Of a DNA stretch of 42,370 nt, positions 35,521 through 42,370 are shown piece by piece (the stretch's first letter is position 1; each line of letters begins with the position of its first letter). The DNA is from an uncultured beta proteobacterium (GTDB lineage: Bacteria; Pseudomonadota; Gammaproteobacteria; Burkholderiales; Burkholderiaceae_C): NCBI GenBank assembly GCA_903873485.1, contig CAIQOO010000062.1, forward strand, positions 1 to 42,370, in the 5' to 3' direction. The notes beneath the pieces were generated by a model that saw only the letters and a program-made list of their open reading frames with translations, was not told the DNA's origin and did not search any database. A program made the translations under genes and the position numbers.

Positions 35521-35704
35521 CGAAACATCCAATTCATGACATATCCATCCAATGTGGGCTAGTCCTGCCTTCAACATGACGGCAAGGTAGCGGGGCCAGA
35601 TCAACCAAACCCCGGTCTTTTTTGAGCATCAACCCAAAATTGAACCTGTTAGACTTGAATTTTCAATCCTCGGCAACGCCTTGAATTCCAAGCCAACATC
35701 ATCC

Positions 35705-36457
35705 ATGGTTGATCTGCAGCAGTTGCGGCTCGACGATGCGCGTGCCTTGCTTGAACATGCTTTTCACAATCTGCCGGCGGTCGAACCCGATGCCACGGCG
35801 TACCTGCAGACCTTGATCGACCAGTTGTGTGAATTGTCATTGAAGGATCCGTTAACCGGACTGTCCAACCGGCGTTATTTTCAAACCGTGCTCGGCCGGG
35901 AAATTGACGTGGTGGCACGTTCGGGTGAGCCCGGCTTGCTGCTGATGCTCGATATCGATCACTTCAAAAAGGTCAACGACACCTATGGCCACCCGGCTGG
36001 TGATGCGGTGCTGCAGGCGGTGGCCAAAACCCTGTCAAGTTGTGTGCGTCCAATGGACACCGTGGCCAGGTTTGGCGGTGAAGAGTTTGTCATCATCCTG
36101 CCAAGCTGCCAGGGCGCGTATGGGTATCAGGTGGCAGAACGGATCCGCACCTCGGTCAAAGCTCTGGCGGTGACGGTGGCCTCCGGTGACACCATCAAGG
36201 TCACCATCAGCATCGGCGGCGCGTTTGCACCGCGCTGGGTCCGGTCAACACCAGAGCTCTGGATTGACCGGGCCGACATTGAGCTCTACCGGGCCAAGTC
36301 CGAAGGCCGCAACCGGGTGTGTATTGATGCGCCGCCGGTACTTGCCGTCAGTGCCGAGGAAAAAAATCTCTTGTTTGGTCCACTTTCCCTGGGCGATCCG
36401 GCCTGGATCGAAAGTCTGATCAGCGATGGTTCTGTCGGTCATCAGGCAGTGCAATAA
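35705..36457 (+). CDS. Diguanylate cyclase (GGDEF) without sensor domain
   Basis: A 250-residue protein: about 45 N-terminal residues of helix, then a GGDEF domain (about 47-215) with DPLTGLSNRRYF, LMLDIDHFKKVNDTYGH and the active site RFGGEEF (124-128). The inhibitory RxxD site is present as RPMD (115-118), five residues before GGEEF. It should make cyclic di-GMP in the cytoplasm. A C-terminal extension of about 40 residues has no known domain. The ATG at 35705 is chosen over a TTG at 35681. The stop lies 14 bases before the MinD-like gene, so they form an operon. Confidence 0.88.
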   Translation: MVDLQQLRLDDARALLEHAFHNLPAVEPDATAYLQTLIDQLCELSLKDPLTGLSNRRYFQTVLGREIDVVARSGEPGLLLMLDIDHFKKVNDTYGHPAGDAVLQAVAKTLSSCVRPMDTVARFGGEEFVIILPSCQGAYGYQVAERIRTSVKALAVTVASGDTIKVTISIGGAFAPRWVRSTPELWIDRADIELYRAKSEGRNRVCIDAPPVLAVSAEEKNLLFGPLSLGDPAWIESLISDGSVGHQAVQ

Positions 36458-36471
36458 AAAAATGGACTGAA

Positions 36472-37308
36472 ATGAGCGACCTGAGCATTCCCACCACCGA
36501 AAAAATTGAGCCAAGCCTGGTGCCCTTGAAACCACTGGGCAAGGTGCTGGCCGTCACCAGTGGCAAAGGTGGTGTCGGCAAGACCTTTGTCTCGGCCAAC
36601 CTGGCTGCCGCCCTGGCCAAACGGGGGCAGAATGTACTGGTGCTCGATGCCGACCTGGGGCTGGCCAATCTGGATGTGGTGCTGAACCTGTACCCGAAAA
36701 TCACCTTGCATGACGTGTTTACCGGCAAAGCCAAATTGGAAGAAGCGATTGTCCGGGCACCGGGTGGTTTTTCGGTGCTGCTGGCGGGTTCGGGCATGGT
36801 TGAATACTCGCGCCTGACCCCCAATGTGCGCGAAGATTTTCTGAAAATCATTTCCAGTTTGCTGCCGCATTACGACATGGTGCTGCTCGACACCGGGGCT
36901 GGCATTTCCGACGTGGTGCTGTTTGCCGTGTCGCTGGCCTCCGAGGTGCTGGTGGTCGCCACACCCGAGCCAACATCACTGACCGATGCCTACGCCACCA
37001 TCAAGGTGCTGGTGGGCCAGCAACAGCGCAGAATCGTCCGCGTGGTGGTCAACCAGACCGCCCGCATGGGCGATGGCCGGGCCATCACCACCCAGTTGCA
37101 GCAGGTGCTGGACCGTTTTGTGGTAGCCAAACCTGGTGAAAAAGTGCGCCTGATCCACATGGGCGACATTCCGGCCGACCCTTCGGTGCGGCTGGCTGTC
37201 ATGCGTCGCCAGTTGCTGGTTCAGACCATGCCGGGTTGTCCGGCCGCGTTGGCGATTGGCCAGTTGGCCGGCAAGCTCCAGGAGTCCCTGATCGCCAAGC
37301 CAAAGTAG
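36472..37308 (+). CDS. MinD/ParA-family ATPase (FlhG/FleN-like)
   Basis: A 278-residue deviant-Walker ATPase: VLAVTSGKGGVGKTFVSANL (residues 25-44), then VLVLDADLGLANLDVVLNL, VLLDTGAGISDVVLFAV and a C-terminal region with PADPSVRLAVMRRQLL. DADLGLANLDVVL is typical of FlhG/FleN, which control flagellar number or placement. No flagellar genes are visible here and no clear C-terminal amphipathic membrane helix is seen. Pairing with a GGDEF protein suggests a role in polar or surface organisation. The exact subfamily is uncertain. Confidence 0.88.
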   Translation: MSDLSIPTTEKIEPSLVPLKPLGKVLAVTSGKGGVGKTFVSANLAAALAKRGQNVLVLDADLGLANLDVVLNLYPKITLHDVFTGKAKLEEAIVRAPGGFSVLLAGSGMVEYSRLTPNVREDFLKIISSLLPHYDMVLLDTGAGISDVVLFAVSLASEVLVVATPEPTSLTDAYATIKVLVGQQQRRIVRVVVNQTARMGDGRAITTQLQQVLDRFVVAKPGEKVRLIHMGDIPADPSVRLAVMRRQLLVQTMPGCPAALAIGQLAGKLQESLIAKPK

Positions 37309-37333
37309 CCCGGCAGCTTTGGCGAAACGGCGC

Positions 37334-38194
37334 TCAGGCTGTCACGATCCAGCCTTCCAGCGGATCCAGGTCGGGCGGCAGCCCGAAAAGCGCATCACCT
37401 GCGGCAAACCGGCACTGGGCCCAGGCCGCCTGCAGCAGACACAACACGGCATCCAGCGCATCACCTGAAGCATCACCGGCGAGTCGGTCACGCTGCGCGT
37501 GGCTGAGTTTGAGTTGCAAGCCAAGACGCGTGTCGCCGTGCTCCAGCGCCGTGATCAGGTCTTTGCGGGCCATCAGGTGCGGCGCGGTCTGGCGTGATCG
37601 CTCGTCACTTTTGTAACTGCGTCGGCCCAGCACCTCGCGCGCCAGCAGGCCGGGGTAGCCCTCCAGCGCCACCCGCAGCGCCTGCCCGCGAGCATCCCGG
37701 TTGCCGGCATCGCCCGGGTGCAAGCCCGGCAGGCAAACACCGGCTTGCAGCAACAGCGGCACCCCGGCATGCAGCATCAAGGCCACTGGTGGGTTGACCC
37801 ATTTCATGCTTGGGCTGGAGCCCGCCGGAATATCGGTGGCCCGGTGAGCGAACTTGCCACCGACTGGCCGTGCTGCGCAAAAGTCGGCAAACTCATGGCG
37901 AATCTGCGCCCGGCTGAGGCTCTGGTAATGCGCCATGCATTCAGACCAGCTCAGCGGCCAGCCCAGTGCCTGAACCAGTTCGCGTGGCAAGCCAAATGGC
38001 AAATCGAACGCACCGACCCACTGCACCGGCTGTTTGAGCCAGTCTGCAAATGTTGCGAGTGACGAAAAACGCTGCAATTCCAGGAGCTTGACCCGCCCGT
38101 CCTGCATGCCTCCGAAGGCTAAAACAATGTTTTTTCGGGAGGTTGGCGCACTGGAAAAATCACACCCCAGCAGCAGCGGTAAATGATCGGCCAT
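37334..38194 (-). CDS. DUF429 domain protein
   Basis: A 286-residue cytoplasmic protein of the DUF429 family, which has an RNase H-like fold. Recognisable pieces are LLLGCDFSSAPTSRKNIVLA, VGAFDLPFGLPRELV, KWVNPPVALMLHAGVP and ALEGYPGLLAREVLG, and near the end GDALDAVLCLLQAAW, which carries an acidic DALDA motif. Function is unknown; the acidic residues may bind metal as in other RNase H-like folds. It converges with the MinD-like gene and follows the BLUF gene after 65 bases. Confidence 0.82.
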   Translation of the reverse strand: MADHLPLLLGCDFSSAPTSRKNIVLAFGGMQDGRVKLLELQRFSSLATFADWLKQPVQWVGAFDLPFGLPRELVQALGWPLSWSECMAHYQSLSRAQIRHEFADFCAARPVGGKFAHRATDIPAGSSPSMKWVNPPVALMLHAGVPLLLQAGVCLPGLHPGDAGNRDARGQALRVALEGYPGLLAREVLGRRSYKSDERSRQTAPHLMARKDLITALEHGDTRLGLQLKLSHAQRDRLAGDASGDALDAVLCLLQAAWAQCRFAAGDALFGLPPDLDPLEGWIVTA

Positions 38195-38259
38195 TGCAGA
38201 GTCAAAGCCCCGGCGTGCAGTGTCGGCTTGTACCCGGCCGGTTCAGGGCCGCTGCGGCT

Positions 38260-38682
38260 TCAGGCGCGTCCAATGATGGAGGCGGTGGCCATCAGTTCTT
38301 CCAGCAGCGCCAGCGACACCTGACCGGATACCGAGTAGGGGTCCAACTCGGGTTTTTCGGCGTATTTGAGCAAAATCGAGGTATTGATGCGGCTCATATT
38401 GACCTCGCCCATGGTCCAGCCGGCAAACTCGCGTTCAGTAATTTCCTGGTAGTGCAGCAGCACCACATCGGTGTGGCGCGGGTCGCGCAGGATATGGCCA
38501 TACAGCTCGTTGACCGCCATCCGGCCACCTTCAAGCACCTGCAAAAAAATGCCGCCGCCGTAACACAGCACGCCGGTCACGCCACTGGCCGGGTTGTGTG
38601 CGCGCGACTGGTGCAAGATCGATTCAATCGCATCGGGACTGGTATCGACAGCACGGCTGGCATAGAGCAAACGAACCAACAT
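38260..38682 (-). CDS. BLUF-domain blue-light photoreceptor
   Basis: A 140-residue short BLUF protein that binds FAD. The photoactive residues are visible: Tyr7 in LLYASRA, Asn30 in AHNPASGVTG, Gln48 in IFLQVLEGG, and Trp89/Met91 in AGWTMGEV. RDPRHTDVVLL is also typical. About 45 residues follow the core, as in short single-domain BLUF proteins that act through a partner. The gene starts two bases after the folE stop, so it is translated with GTP cyclohydrolase I. The partner protein is not evident; a folate/pterin or c-di-GMP link is speculation. Confidence 0.92.
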   Translation of the reverse strand: MLVRLLYASRAVDTSPDAIESILHQSRAHNPASGVTGVLCYGGGIFLQVLEGGRMAVNELYGHILRDPRHTDVVLLHYQEITEREFAGWTMGEVNMSRINTSILLKYAEKPELDPYSVSGQVSLALLEELMATASIIGRA

Positions 38683-38684
38683 GA

Positions 38685-39386
38685 TTAGCCTTTCTGGGGG
38701 ATAAGTGACAGGAATTCACGACGCAGGTTGGCATCCTTGAGGAAGCTGCCGCGCATGACGGAATTGATCATCTTGCTATCGACATCCTTGACGCCGCGCC
38801 AGCTCATGCAGAAATGGCTGGCTTCCATGACGATCGCCAGGCCATCGGGCTGGGTTTTTTGCTGGATCAGGTCGGCCAACTGAACCACCGCTTCTTCCTG
38901 AATCTGCGGCCGCCCCATCACCCATTCGGCCAGCCGGGCGTATTTGGACAGGCCAATCACGTTGGTGTGCTCATTGGGCAGCACGCCAATCCAGATCTTG
39001 CCCATGATCGGGCAAAAATGGTGGCTGCAGGCACTGCGCACGGTGATCGGCCCGACGATCATCAACTCGTTCAAATGCTCGGCATTGGGGAACTCAGTGA
39101 TGGCAGGAGCCGCCACATAACGTCCCTGAAACACTTCCTTGAGGTACATCTTGGCGACCCGGCGCGCGGTTTGGTCGGTGTTGTGGTCGTGGTCGGTATC
39201 AATCACCAGACTGCTGAGCACGCCCTTCATCTTGCTTTCAACCTCGTCGAGCAACAGGTCAAGCTCGCCGGGCTTGATGAAATCGGCAATGTTGTCGTTG
39301 GCGTGAAAACGCTTGCGCGCCGCCTTGATGCGCTCGCGTATCTTGACTGACACTGGCGTGCCTTCGTGTAGCTCAACTGGGTTCAT
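38685..39386 (-). CDS. folE: GTP cyclohydrolase I (FolE)
   Basis: A 233-residue enzyme that converts GTP to dihydroneopterin triphosphate, the first step of folate synthesis. The zinc ligands are in SACSHHFCPIMGKIWIGVLP and HFCMSWRGVKD; VIGLSKYARLAEW and RPQIQEEAVVQLADLI are also characteristic. Slightly longer than average because of an N-terminal extension. Between it and clsB lies a copy of the interspersed repeat. nudB, which acts on its product, is 2 kb upstream on the same strand. Confidence 0.96.
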   Translation of the reverse strand: MNPVELHEGTPVSVKIRERIKAARKRFHANDNIADFIKPGELDLLLDEVESKMKGVLSSLVIDTDHDHNTDQTARRVAKMYLKEVFQGRYVAAPAITEFPNAEHLNELMIVGPITVRSACSHHFCPIMGKIWIGVLPNEHTNVIGLSKYARLAEWVMGRPQIQEEAVVQLADLIQQKTQPDGLAIVMEASHFCMSWRGVKDVDSKMINSVMRGSFLKDANLRREFLSLIPQKG

Positions 39387-39448
39387 GGTGTGCGTACCGG
39401 TAAATCATCAGGTAGTCATGGTATCAGCGTTTTGATATAAGGGTTATT

Positions 39449-39496
39449 GGCCTCTAACGCTTATGGATAGTGCGTAGTTAGCTATATATTCAATAG
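39449..39496 (-). repeat. Interspersed ~48-bp repeat, copy 7, over the clsB stop
   Basis: GGCCTCTAACGCTTATGGAT, then AGTGCGTAGTTAGCTATATA and TTCAATAG. It is a minus-oriented copy whose AT-rich head contains the clsB stop codon (39490-39492). It occupies part of the clsB-folE gap. Confidence 0.78.
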
Positions 39497-40692
39497 CGCT
39501 TGCCATTCACGACCAGCAGCAGGCGCATCAGCAGCAAGGCCGAATGGTCGAGCAGCTTTTGCCACCAGGGACGCTGGCTGTGCTGCTGCCGGTCGAGCCG
39601 GCGGGCATGGTTGGTCATGGCGAACTCCAGTTCATGGCGCAGGCACTGTGCAAACGACGCGTCTTCAATCACCAGGTTGGCTTCACGCGCCAGCAACAAA
39701 CTCAACGGATCCATGTTGGACGAGCCTACGGTAGCCCAGTGGCCATCGACAACCGCCACCTTGGCGTGCAAAAAACTCTGGTGGTACTCGTAAATTTCGA
39801 CACCGGTCGCCAGCAGATCGGCATACAGGGCACGGGTGGCGTGGTGCTGCATGAAATACTCATAGCGCCCCTGCAGCAGCAAGCGCACCCGCACCCCGCG
39901 CTGGGCAGCATGCATCAGGCTTTTGCGAATCTTGCGTCCCGGCAAAAAATAGGCATTGGCCAAAATAATTTCCTGCCGCGCCTCGCCCAGGGCCAGACGA
40001 TAGGCGCGCTCGATGCGGGAGCGGTTGCGCAGGTTGTCGCGCAACACCAGCCTGGCCCGGGCACCCCCTCCTGGCTGGTCTGGCAGCTCGTCGGCCAGGC
40101 GCGCTTGCCTGACCACCTGCTGCAAGGCCTGCCAGGCACCCGGCCAATCGACCTGCCGGGCACTTTGAACGGCTTGCAGCCGCCACCAAAATTGCGTCAT
40201 CGCCAAATGAACTTCCTGCACCAAAGCGCCGTGTACCCGCACGGCAAAATCAAAGCGCGGTGCGTCGAGCGCGCCATGGTTCGGATCAAACCAGTCGTCC
40301 ATCACATTAATGCCGCCGCAGAACGCGACCCAGCCGTCAACCACACACAGCTTTCGGTGCAGGCGCCGCCAGCGGCTCGGCACCAGCAAGCCAAAGCGAC
40401 CCAGCGGCGAGAAAATGCGCCATTGCACGCCAGCCGCATTCAGACGTTCCGGCCAGGGCGCCGGAAAACCCGGTGTGCCCACGCCATCGACCACCAGGCA
40501 AACCGTGACACCGCGCAGCGCCGCGCGTATCAGCGCCTGCGCCACCCCTTCACCCGATGCCTGTACGCTGAAAATATAGGTTTCCAGCCGGACCTCATAC
40601 CTGCTGGCATCGATGGCCACCACCAATGCAGCAAAAAACTCCCGGGCTCCGCGCAACAGCTTGAGGTGATGATCGGCCTTGAGGTCAAGCAC
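39490..40692 (-). CDS. clsB: Cardiolipin synthase B (phospholipase D family)
   Basis: A 400-residue phospholipase D-type enzyme with two HKD motifs: HRKLCVVDG in the first half and HAKVAVVDG in the second, each followed by GGIN or GSSN. It lacks N-terminal membrane helices, as ClsB (YbhO) does, and has a short hydrophobic C-terminal stretch LLLMRLLLVV. It should join phosphatidyl groups to cardiolipin at the inner membrane. It follows the YbhP-like gene after nine bases, as ybhP-ybhO in E. coli. Its stop codon lies in a repeat copy. Confidence 0.93.
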   Translation of the reverse strand: MLDLKADHHLKLLRGAREFFAALVVAIDASRYEVRLETYIFSVQASGEGVAQALIRAALRGVTVCLVVDGVGTPGFPAPWPERLNAAGVQWRIFSPLGRFGLLVPSRWRRLHRKLCVVDGWVAFCGGINVMDDWFDPNHGALDAPRFDFAVRVHGALVQEVHLAMTQFWWRLQAVQSARQVDWPGAWQALQQVVRQARLADELPDQPGGGARARLVLRDNLRNRSRIERAYRLALGEARQEIILANAYFLPGRKIRKSLMHAAQRGVRVRLLLQGRYEYFMQHHATRALYADLLATGVEIYEYHQSFLHAKVAVVDGHWATVGSSNMDPLSLLLAREANLVIEDASFAQCLRHELEFAMTNHARRLDRQQHSQRPWWQKLLDHSALLLMRLLLVVNGKRY

Positions 40693-40701
40693 GATGCGCC
40701 C

Positions 40702-41436
40702 TCAATCCGGCAACTGGAACTCGGCGATCAAGGGCAAATGGTCTGACATGCGCCACCAGGCCCGCCCGCTGGGCACCGACACGCTGACCGGTGTCAGCCC
40801 GCGGGCGAAGACATGATCGAGTTGCGCCAGCGGCAGCCGTGATGGAAAGGTCGGCTGCGACGCACCATGCCAGGCGTGCAGACCAGCACTGGAAAAAACA
40901 GCTTGCAGTCGGGCCTTCCAGTCATTGAAGTCGCCCGCCACCAGCAGCGGCGCATGCGGCGGGATCTCGCGTGCAATGAACTGCTTGAGTTGCGCTAACT
41001 GGCGCACCCGGCTGGCCCGGATCAGCCCCAGATGCACCACCAGCACATGCACGCGGCGCTCATGCAGCAGCAGTTCAACATGCAGCAAGCCACGCTGCTC
41101 CAGCGGGTGATCGGACATGTCTTCATGCTGATGCGCCACGATCGGCCAGCGCGACAGCAGCGCATTGCCGTGTTCGCCATGCCGCGTCACGGCATTGGTG
41201 CGATAGACCGCTTCGTAGCCCAGCGGTGCCAGGTACTCAGCCTGGCCCTGCGCTGGCCAGCGGTCAAAGTGTTTGGCTTCGCGCAGGTTGCGCTGGCGCA
41301 CCTCTTGCAGGCACACCACATCGGCATCGAGCGACTCCACCGCCAGTGCCAGATTATGAATTTCCAGCCGCCGCACCGGCCCGAGACCCTGCACGCCCTT
41401 GTGAATGTTGTAGGTGGCCACCCGGACGATGGTCAT
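40702..41436 (-). CDS. ybhP: Endonuclease/exonuclease/phosphatase family protein YbhP
   Basis: A 244-residue EEP-superfamily phosphodiesterase. It has VATYNIHKGVQG, VVCLQEVRQRN (metal-binding glutamate), VVHLGLIRASR, VAGDFNDW and the terminal histidine MSDHLPLIAEF. The substrate is unknown; similarity to E. coli YbhP and linkage to clsB suggest a lipid-related substrate. The start overlaps the nudB stop (ATGA). Confidence 0.92.
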   Translation of the reverse strand: MTIVRVATYNIHKGVQGLGPVRRLEIHNLALAVESLDADVVCLQEVRQRNLREAKHFDRWPAQGQAEYLAPLGYEAVYRTNAVTRHGEHGNALLSRWPIVAHQHEDMSDHPLEQRGLLHVELLLHERRVHVLVVHLGLIRASRVRQLAQLKQFIAREIPPHAPLLVAGDFNDWKARLQAVFSSAGLHAWHGASQPTFPSRLPLAQLDHVFARGLTPVSVSVPSGRAWWRMSDHLPLIAEFQLPD

Positions 41437-41936
41437 GCCAGCCCCGGCAAAACGGCGAATCTGGGCAGCATCAGGCAAGCCTCGGCGTTGGACGGTGAAA
41501 AACAGGCATCTGCCGCCTGTGCATAGGGCAGCCATTGGCAAGCCGTGTGCTCACGCGGACTCAAGCGCACCCCGATGCCTGCCGGCACCTGCAAGCCAAA
41601 AAGATGTTCGGTGTTGAGCAGCACGCCGGGCGCATAGCGATGGCGCCAGCGCGGGTAAATTTCATAAATGTTTTCCAGATGCCAATCCTGCAGGCTGGCC
41701 GCCAGGCTTGCGCCGGGCCGACAGTCAATGCCGGTCTCCTCGAACACCTCGCGCCTGGCGGTGTCTTGATACGACTCGTCTGGCGCGTCTTTGCTGCCGG
41801 TCACCGACTGCCAGAAATCATCCGCATCAGCGCGCTTGATCAGCAACACATCGAGTGCCGGGGTGTAGATCACCACCAGCACCGACTGCGGGATTTTGCA
41901 GGAAACGGGCGCGTTAGACACCGGAGACCACGGCAT
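41433..41936 (-). CDS. nudB: Dihydroneopterin triphosphate diphosphatase NudB
   Basis: A 167-residue Nudix hydrolase that removes pyrophosphate from dihydroneopterin triphosphate, the second step of folate synthesis. The Nudix box is GSKDAPDESYQDTARREV then FEETGI. PQSVLVVIYTPALDVLLIKR and WHLENIYEIYPRWRHRY match NudB. It is the first gene of nudB-ybhP-clsB, with folE downstream. The ATG at 41936 overlaps the preceding small frame. Confidence 0.94.
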   Translation of the reverse strand: MPWSPVSNAPVSCKIPQSVLVVIYTPALDVLLIKRADADDFWQSVTGSKDAPDESYQDTARREVFEETGIDCRPGASLAASLQDWHLENIYEIYPRWRHRYAPGVLLNTEHLFGLQVPAGIGVRLSPREHTACQWLPYAQAADACFSPSNAEACLMLPRFAVLPGLA

Positions 41937-42120
41937 CCATGGCGGCCACGATATCGCTTGCCTGGCGCTGCAAATTTATGACCGGGTGCTTGAGCGAGTT
42001 CGCCGCCACAGGTGCCGACAGATAGGGCTGCAAACTTAGCGGTTCACCATCGACGCTTACCACCGGACATAAATTGACCGGCAATTTTGGCAAATGCGCA
42101 CCCACACGCGACAGCGGCAT
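41914..42120 (-). CDS. Hypothetical 68-aa frame next to the insertion sequence
   Basis: A frame with ATG at 42120 encodes MPLSRVGAHLPKLPVNLCPV and ends SDIVAAMDAVVSGV, overlapping the nudB start by 23 bases. It begins only about ten bases from the insertion-sequence end and the frame runs on into the element, so it may be the C-terminal part of a gene broken by the insertion. I recognise no family. Confidence 0.35.
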   Translation of the reverse strand: MPLSRVGAHLPKLPVNLCPVVSVDGEPLSLQPYLSAPVAANSLKHPVINLQRQASDIVAAMDAVVSGV

Positions 42121-42130
42121 CACTAGCAGC

Positions 42131-42370
42131 CTGTCGGACTTAACTTGAAAACGCCAAATGCATAGACAAAAACGCCGTTTTTTGTCAAAAATGATCGTTT
42201 TTGGGCTATATCTGGGGCTTTTCTTGGTGTTCACCTCACTTCAGACGTAATACGGCCATGCGCTTCAAATTCCAGGACAAGCACACCATGTTCCATTCGT
42301 TATCGGCAGCGGCGAGTCCGCGCATCGAAAACTGGCGAAATCCCATGATGGACTTGATGATGCCAAAGAC
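42131..42370 (-). mobile_element. End of an IS1182-like insertion sequence, cut by window
   Basis: The sequence from about CTGTCGGACTTAACTTG (42131) to the window edge is AT-rich then encodes the last part of a transposase. GACAAAAACG/CGTTTTTTGTC (42165-42186) can form a hairpin after the transposase stop. The exact inverted repeat and target duplication cannot be fixed without the other end. Confidence 0.65.
42236..42370 (-). CDS. IS1182-like transposase, C-terminal 44 residues
   Basis: The reverse frame reads GIIKSIMGFRQFSMRGLAAA, then DNEWNMVCLSWNLKRMAVLR, and stops. The pattern GFR-x-F-x-RG-x(7)-EW-x-x-VCL-x-x-NLKR is the usual end of IS1182-family transposases. The rest of the gene, including the DDE residues, lies outside the window. 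Confidence 0.75.
   Translation of the reverse strand, partial: VFGIIKSIMGFRQFSMRGLAAADNEWNMVCLSWNLKRMAVLRLK

Noticed and set aside
35655..35666. TTGAATTTTCAA as another FNR-type site before the GGDEF gene
   Set aside because: Half-site spacing is two bases, not four, and the half-sites deviate from TTGAT; treated as an ordinary AT-rich palindrome.

Overview
The window looks like a piece of a betaproteobacterial chromosome, most likely Burkholderiales, family Comamonadaceae, close to Rhodoferax or Polaromonas. The reasons are the high GC content, the proteins recognised by eye, the gene orders (rhodanese-grxC-secB-gpsA, lolA beside ftsK, rpmB-rpmG, nudB-ybhP-clsB-folE), and a short interspersed repeat that I associate from memory with that family. 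It is mostly housekeeping chromosome with a few accessory patches. Nothing was searched; all identifications are by reading motifs and by recall of protein families.

Layout, left to right. (1) 1-2.9 kb: the 3' part of a glycerate 2-kinase gene overlapping the Rep helicase gene. (2) 3.0-4.8 kb: a divergent Lrp-type regulator and methionine gamma-lyase pair (mdeR/mdeA). (3) 4.8-10.3 kb, minus strand: korC-korA-korB, three genes joined by ATGA overlaps that encode a 2-oxoacid oxidoreductase with its own FAD/Fe-S NAD(P)H subunit; then a CBS-domain protein and a 55-residue orphan. A textbook FNR-type palindrome, with a second imperfect one, lies between korC and a divergent hemerythrin gene. (4) 11.0-12.5 kb: decayed or doubtful material, including a hydrolase remnant, a repeat, two tiny membrane ORFs and a frameshifted DUF2062 gene. 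(5) 12.6-14.7 kb: a chemoreceptor with a C-terminal zinc-binding CZB domain. (6) 14.9-19.0 kb: ynjB-ynjC-ynjD-ynjF, an ABC importer overlapping a CDP-alcohol phosphatidyltransferase gene. (7) 19.4-21.7 kb: an accessory island with an AAA ATPase/PD-(D/E)XK protein, gene debris (RTX-like and possibly FIST-like) and two repeats.

(8) 21.8-26.7 kb: lolA and ftsK on the minus strand, trxB, then rpmB-rpmG with a clear terminator. (9) 26.8-30.2 kb: an alpha/beta hydrolase, a DUF3297 protein, and nadA and nadC for NAD synthesis. (10) 30.2-35.0 kb: rhodanese-grxC-secB-gpsA on the minus strand, divergent from ctpA-moeB. (11) 35.0-38.2 kb: a secreted nuclease-like protein, a diguanylate cyclase gene 14 bases ahead of a MinD/FlhG-like ATPase gene, and a DUF429 protein. 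(12) 38.3-42.0 kb, minus strand: nudB-ybhP-clsB, then folE and a BLUF blue-light sensor gene 2 bases downstream. (13) The right edge is the end of an IS1182-like insertion sequence.

The most interesting features are the interspersed repeats. One copy appears to encode the LolA signal peptide, another carries the gpsA start codon, and a third carries the clsB stop codon. Next are the FNR-box pair between korCAB and the hemerythrin gene, the tight folE-BLUF and GGDEF-MinD pairs, and the AAA/nuclease island. I did not see a wholly new multi-gene system; the AAA/nuclease gene and the sensor pairs are the closest leads. No tRNA, rRNA or CRISPR array was seen.
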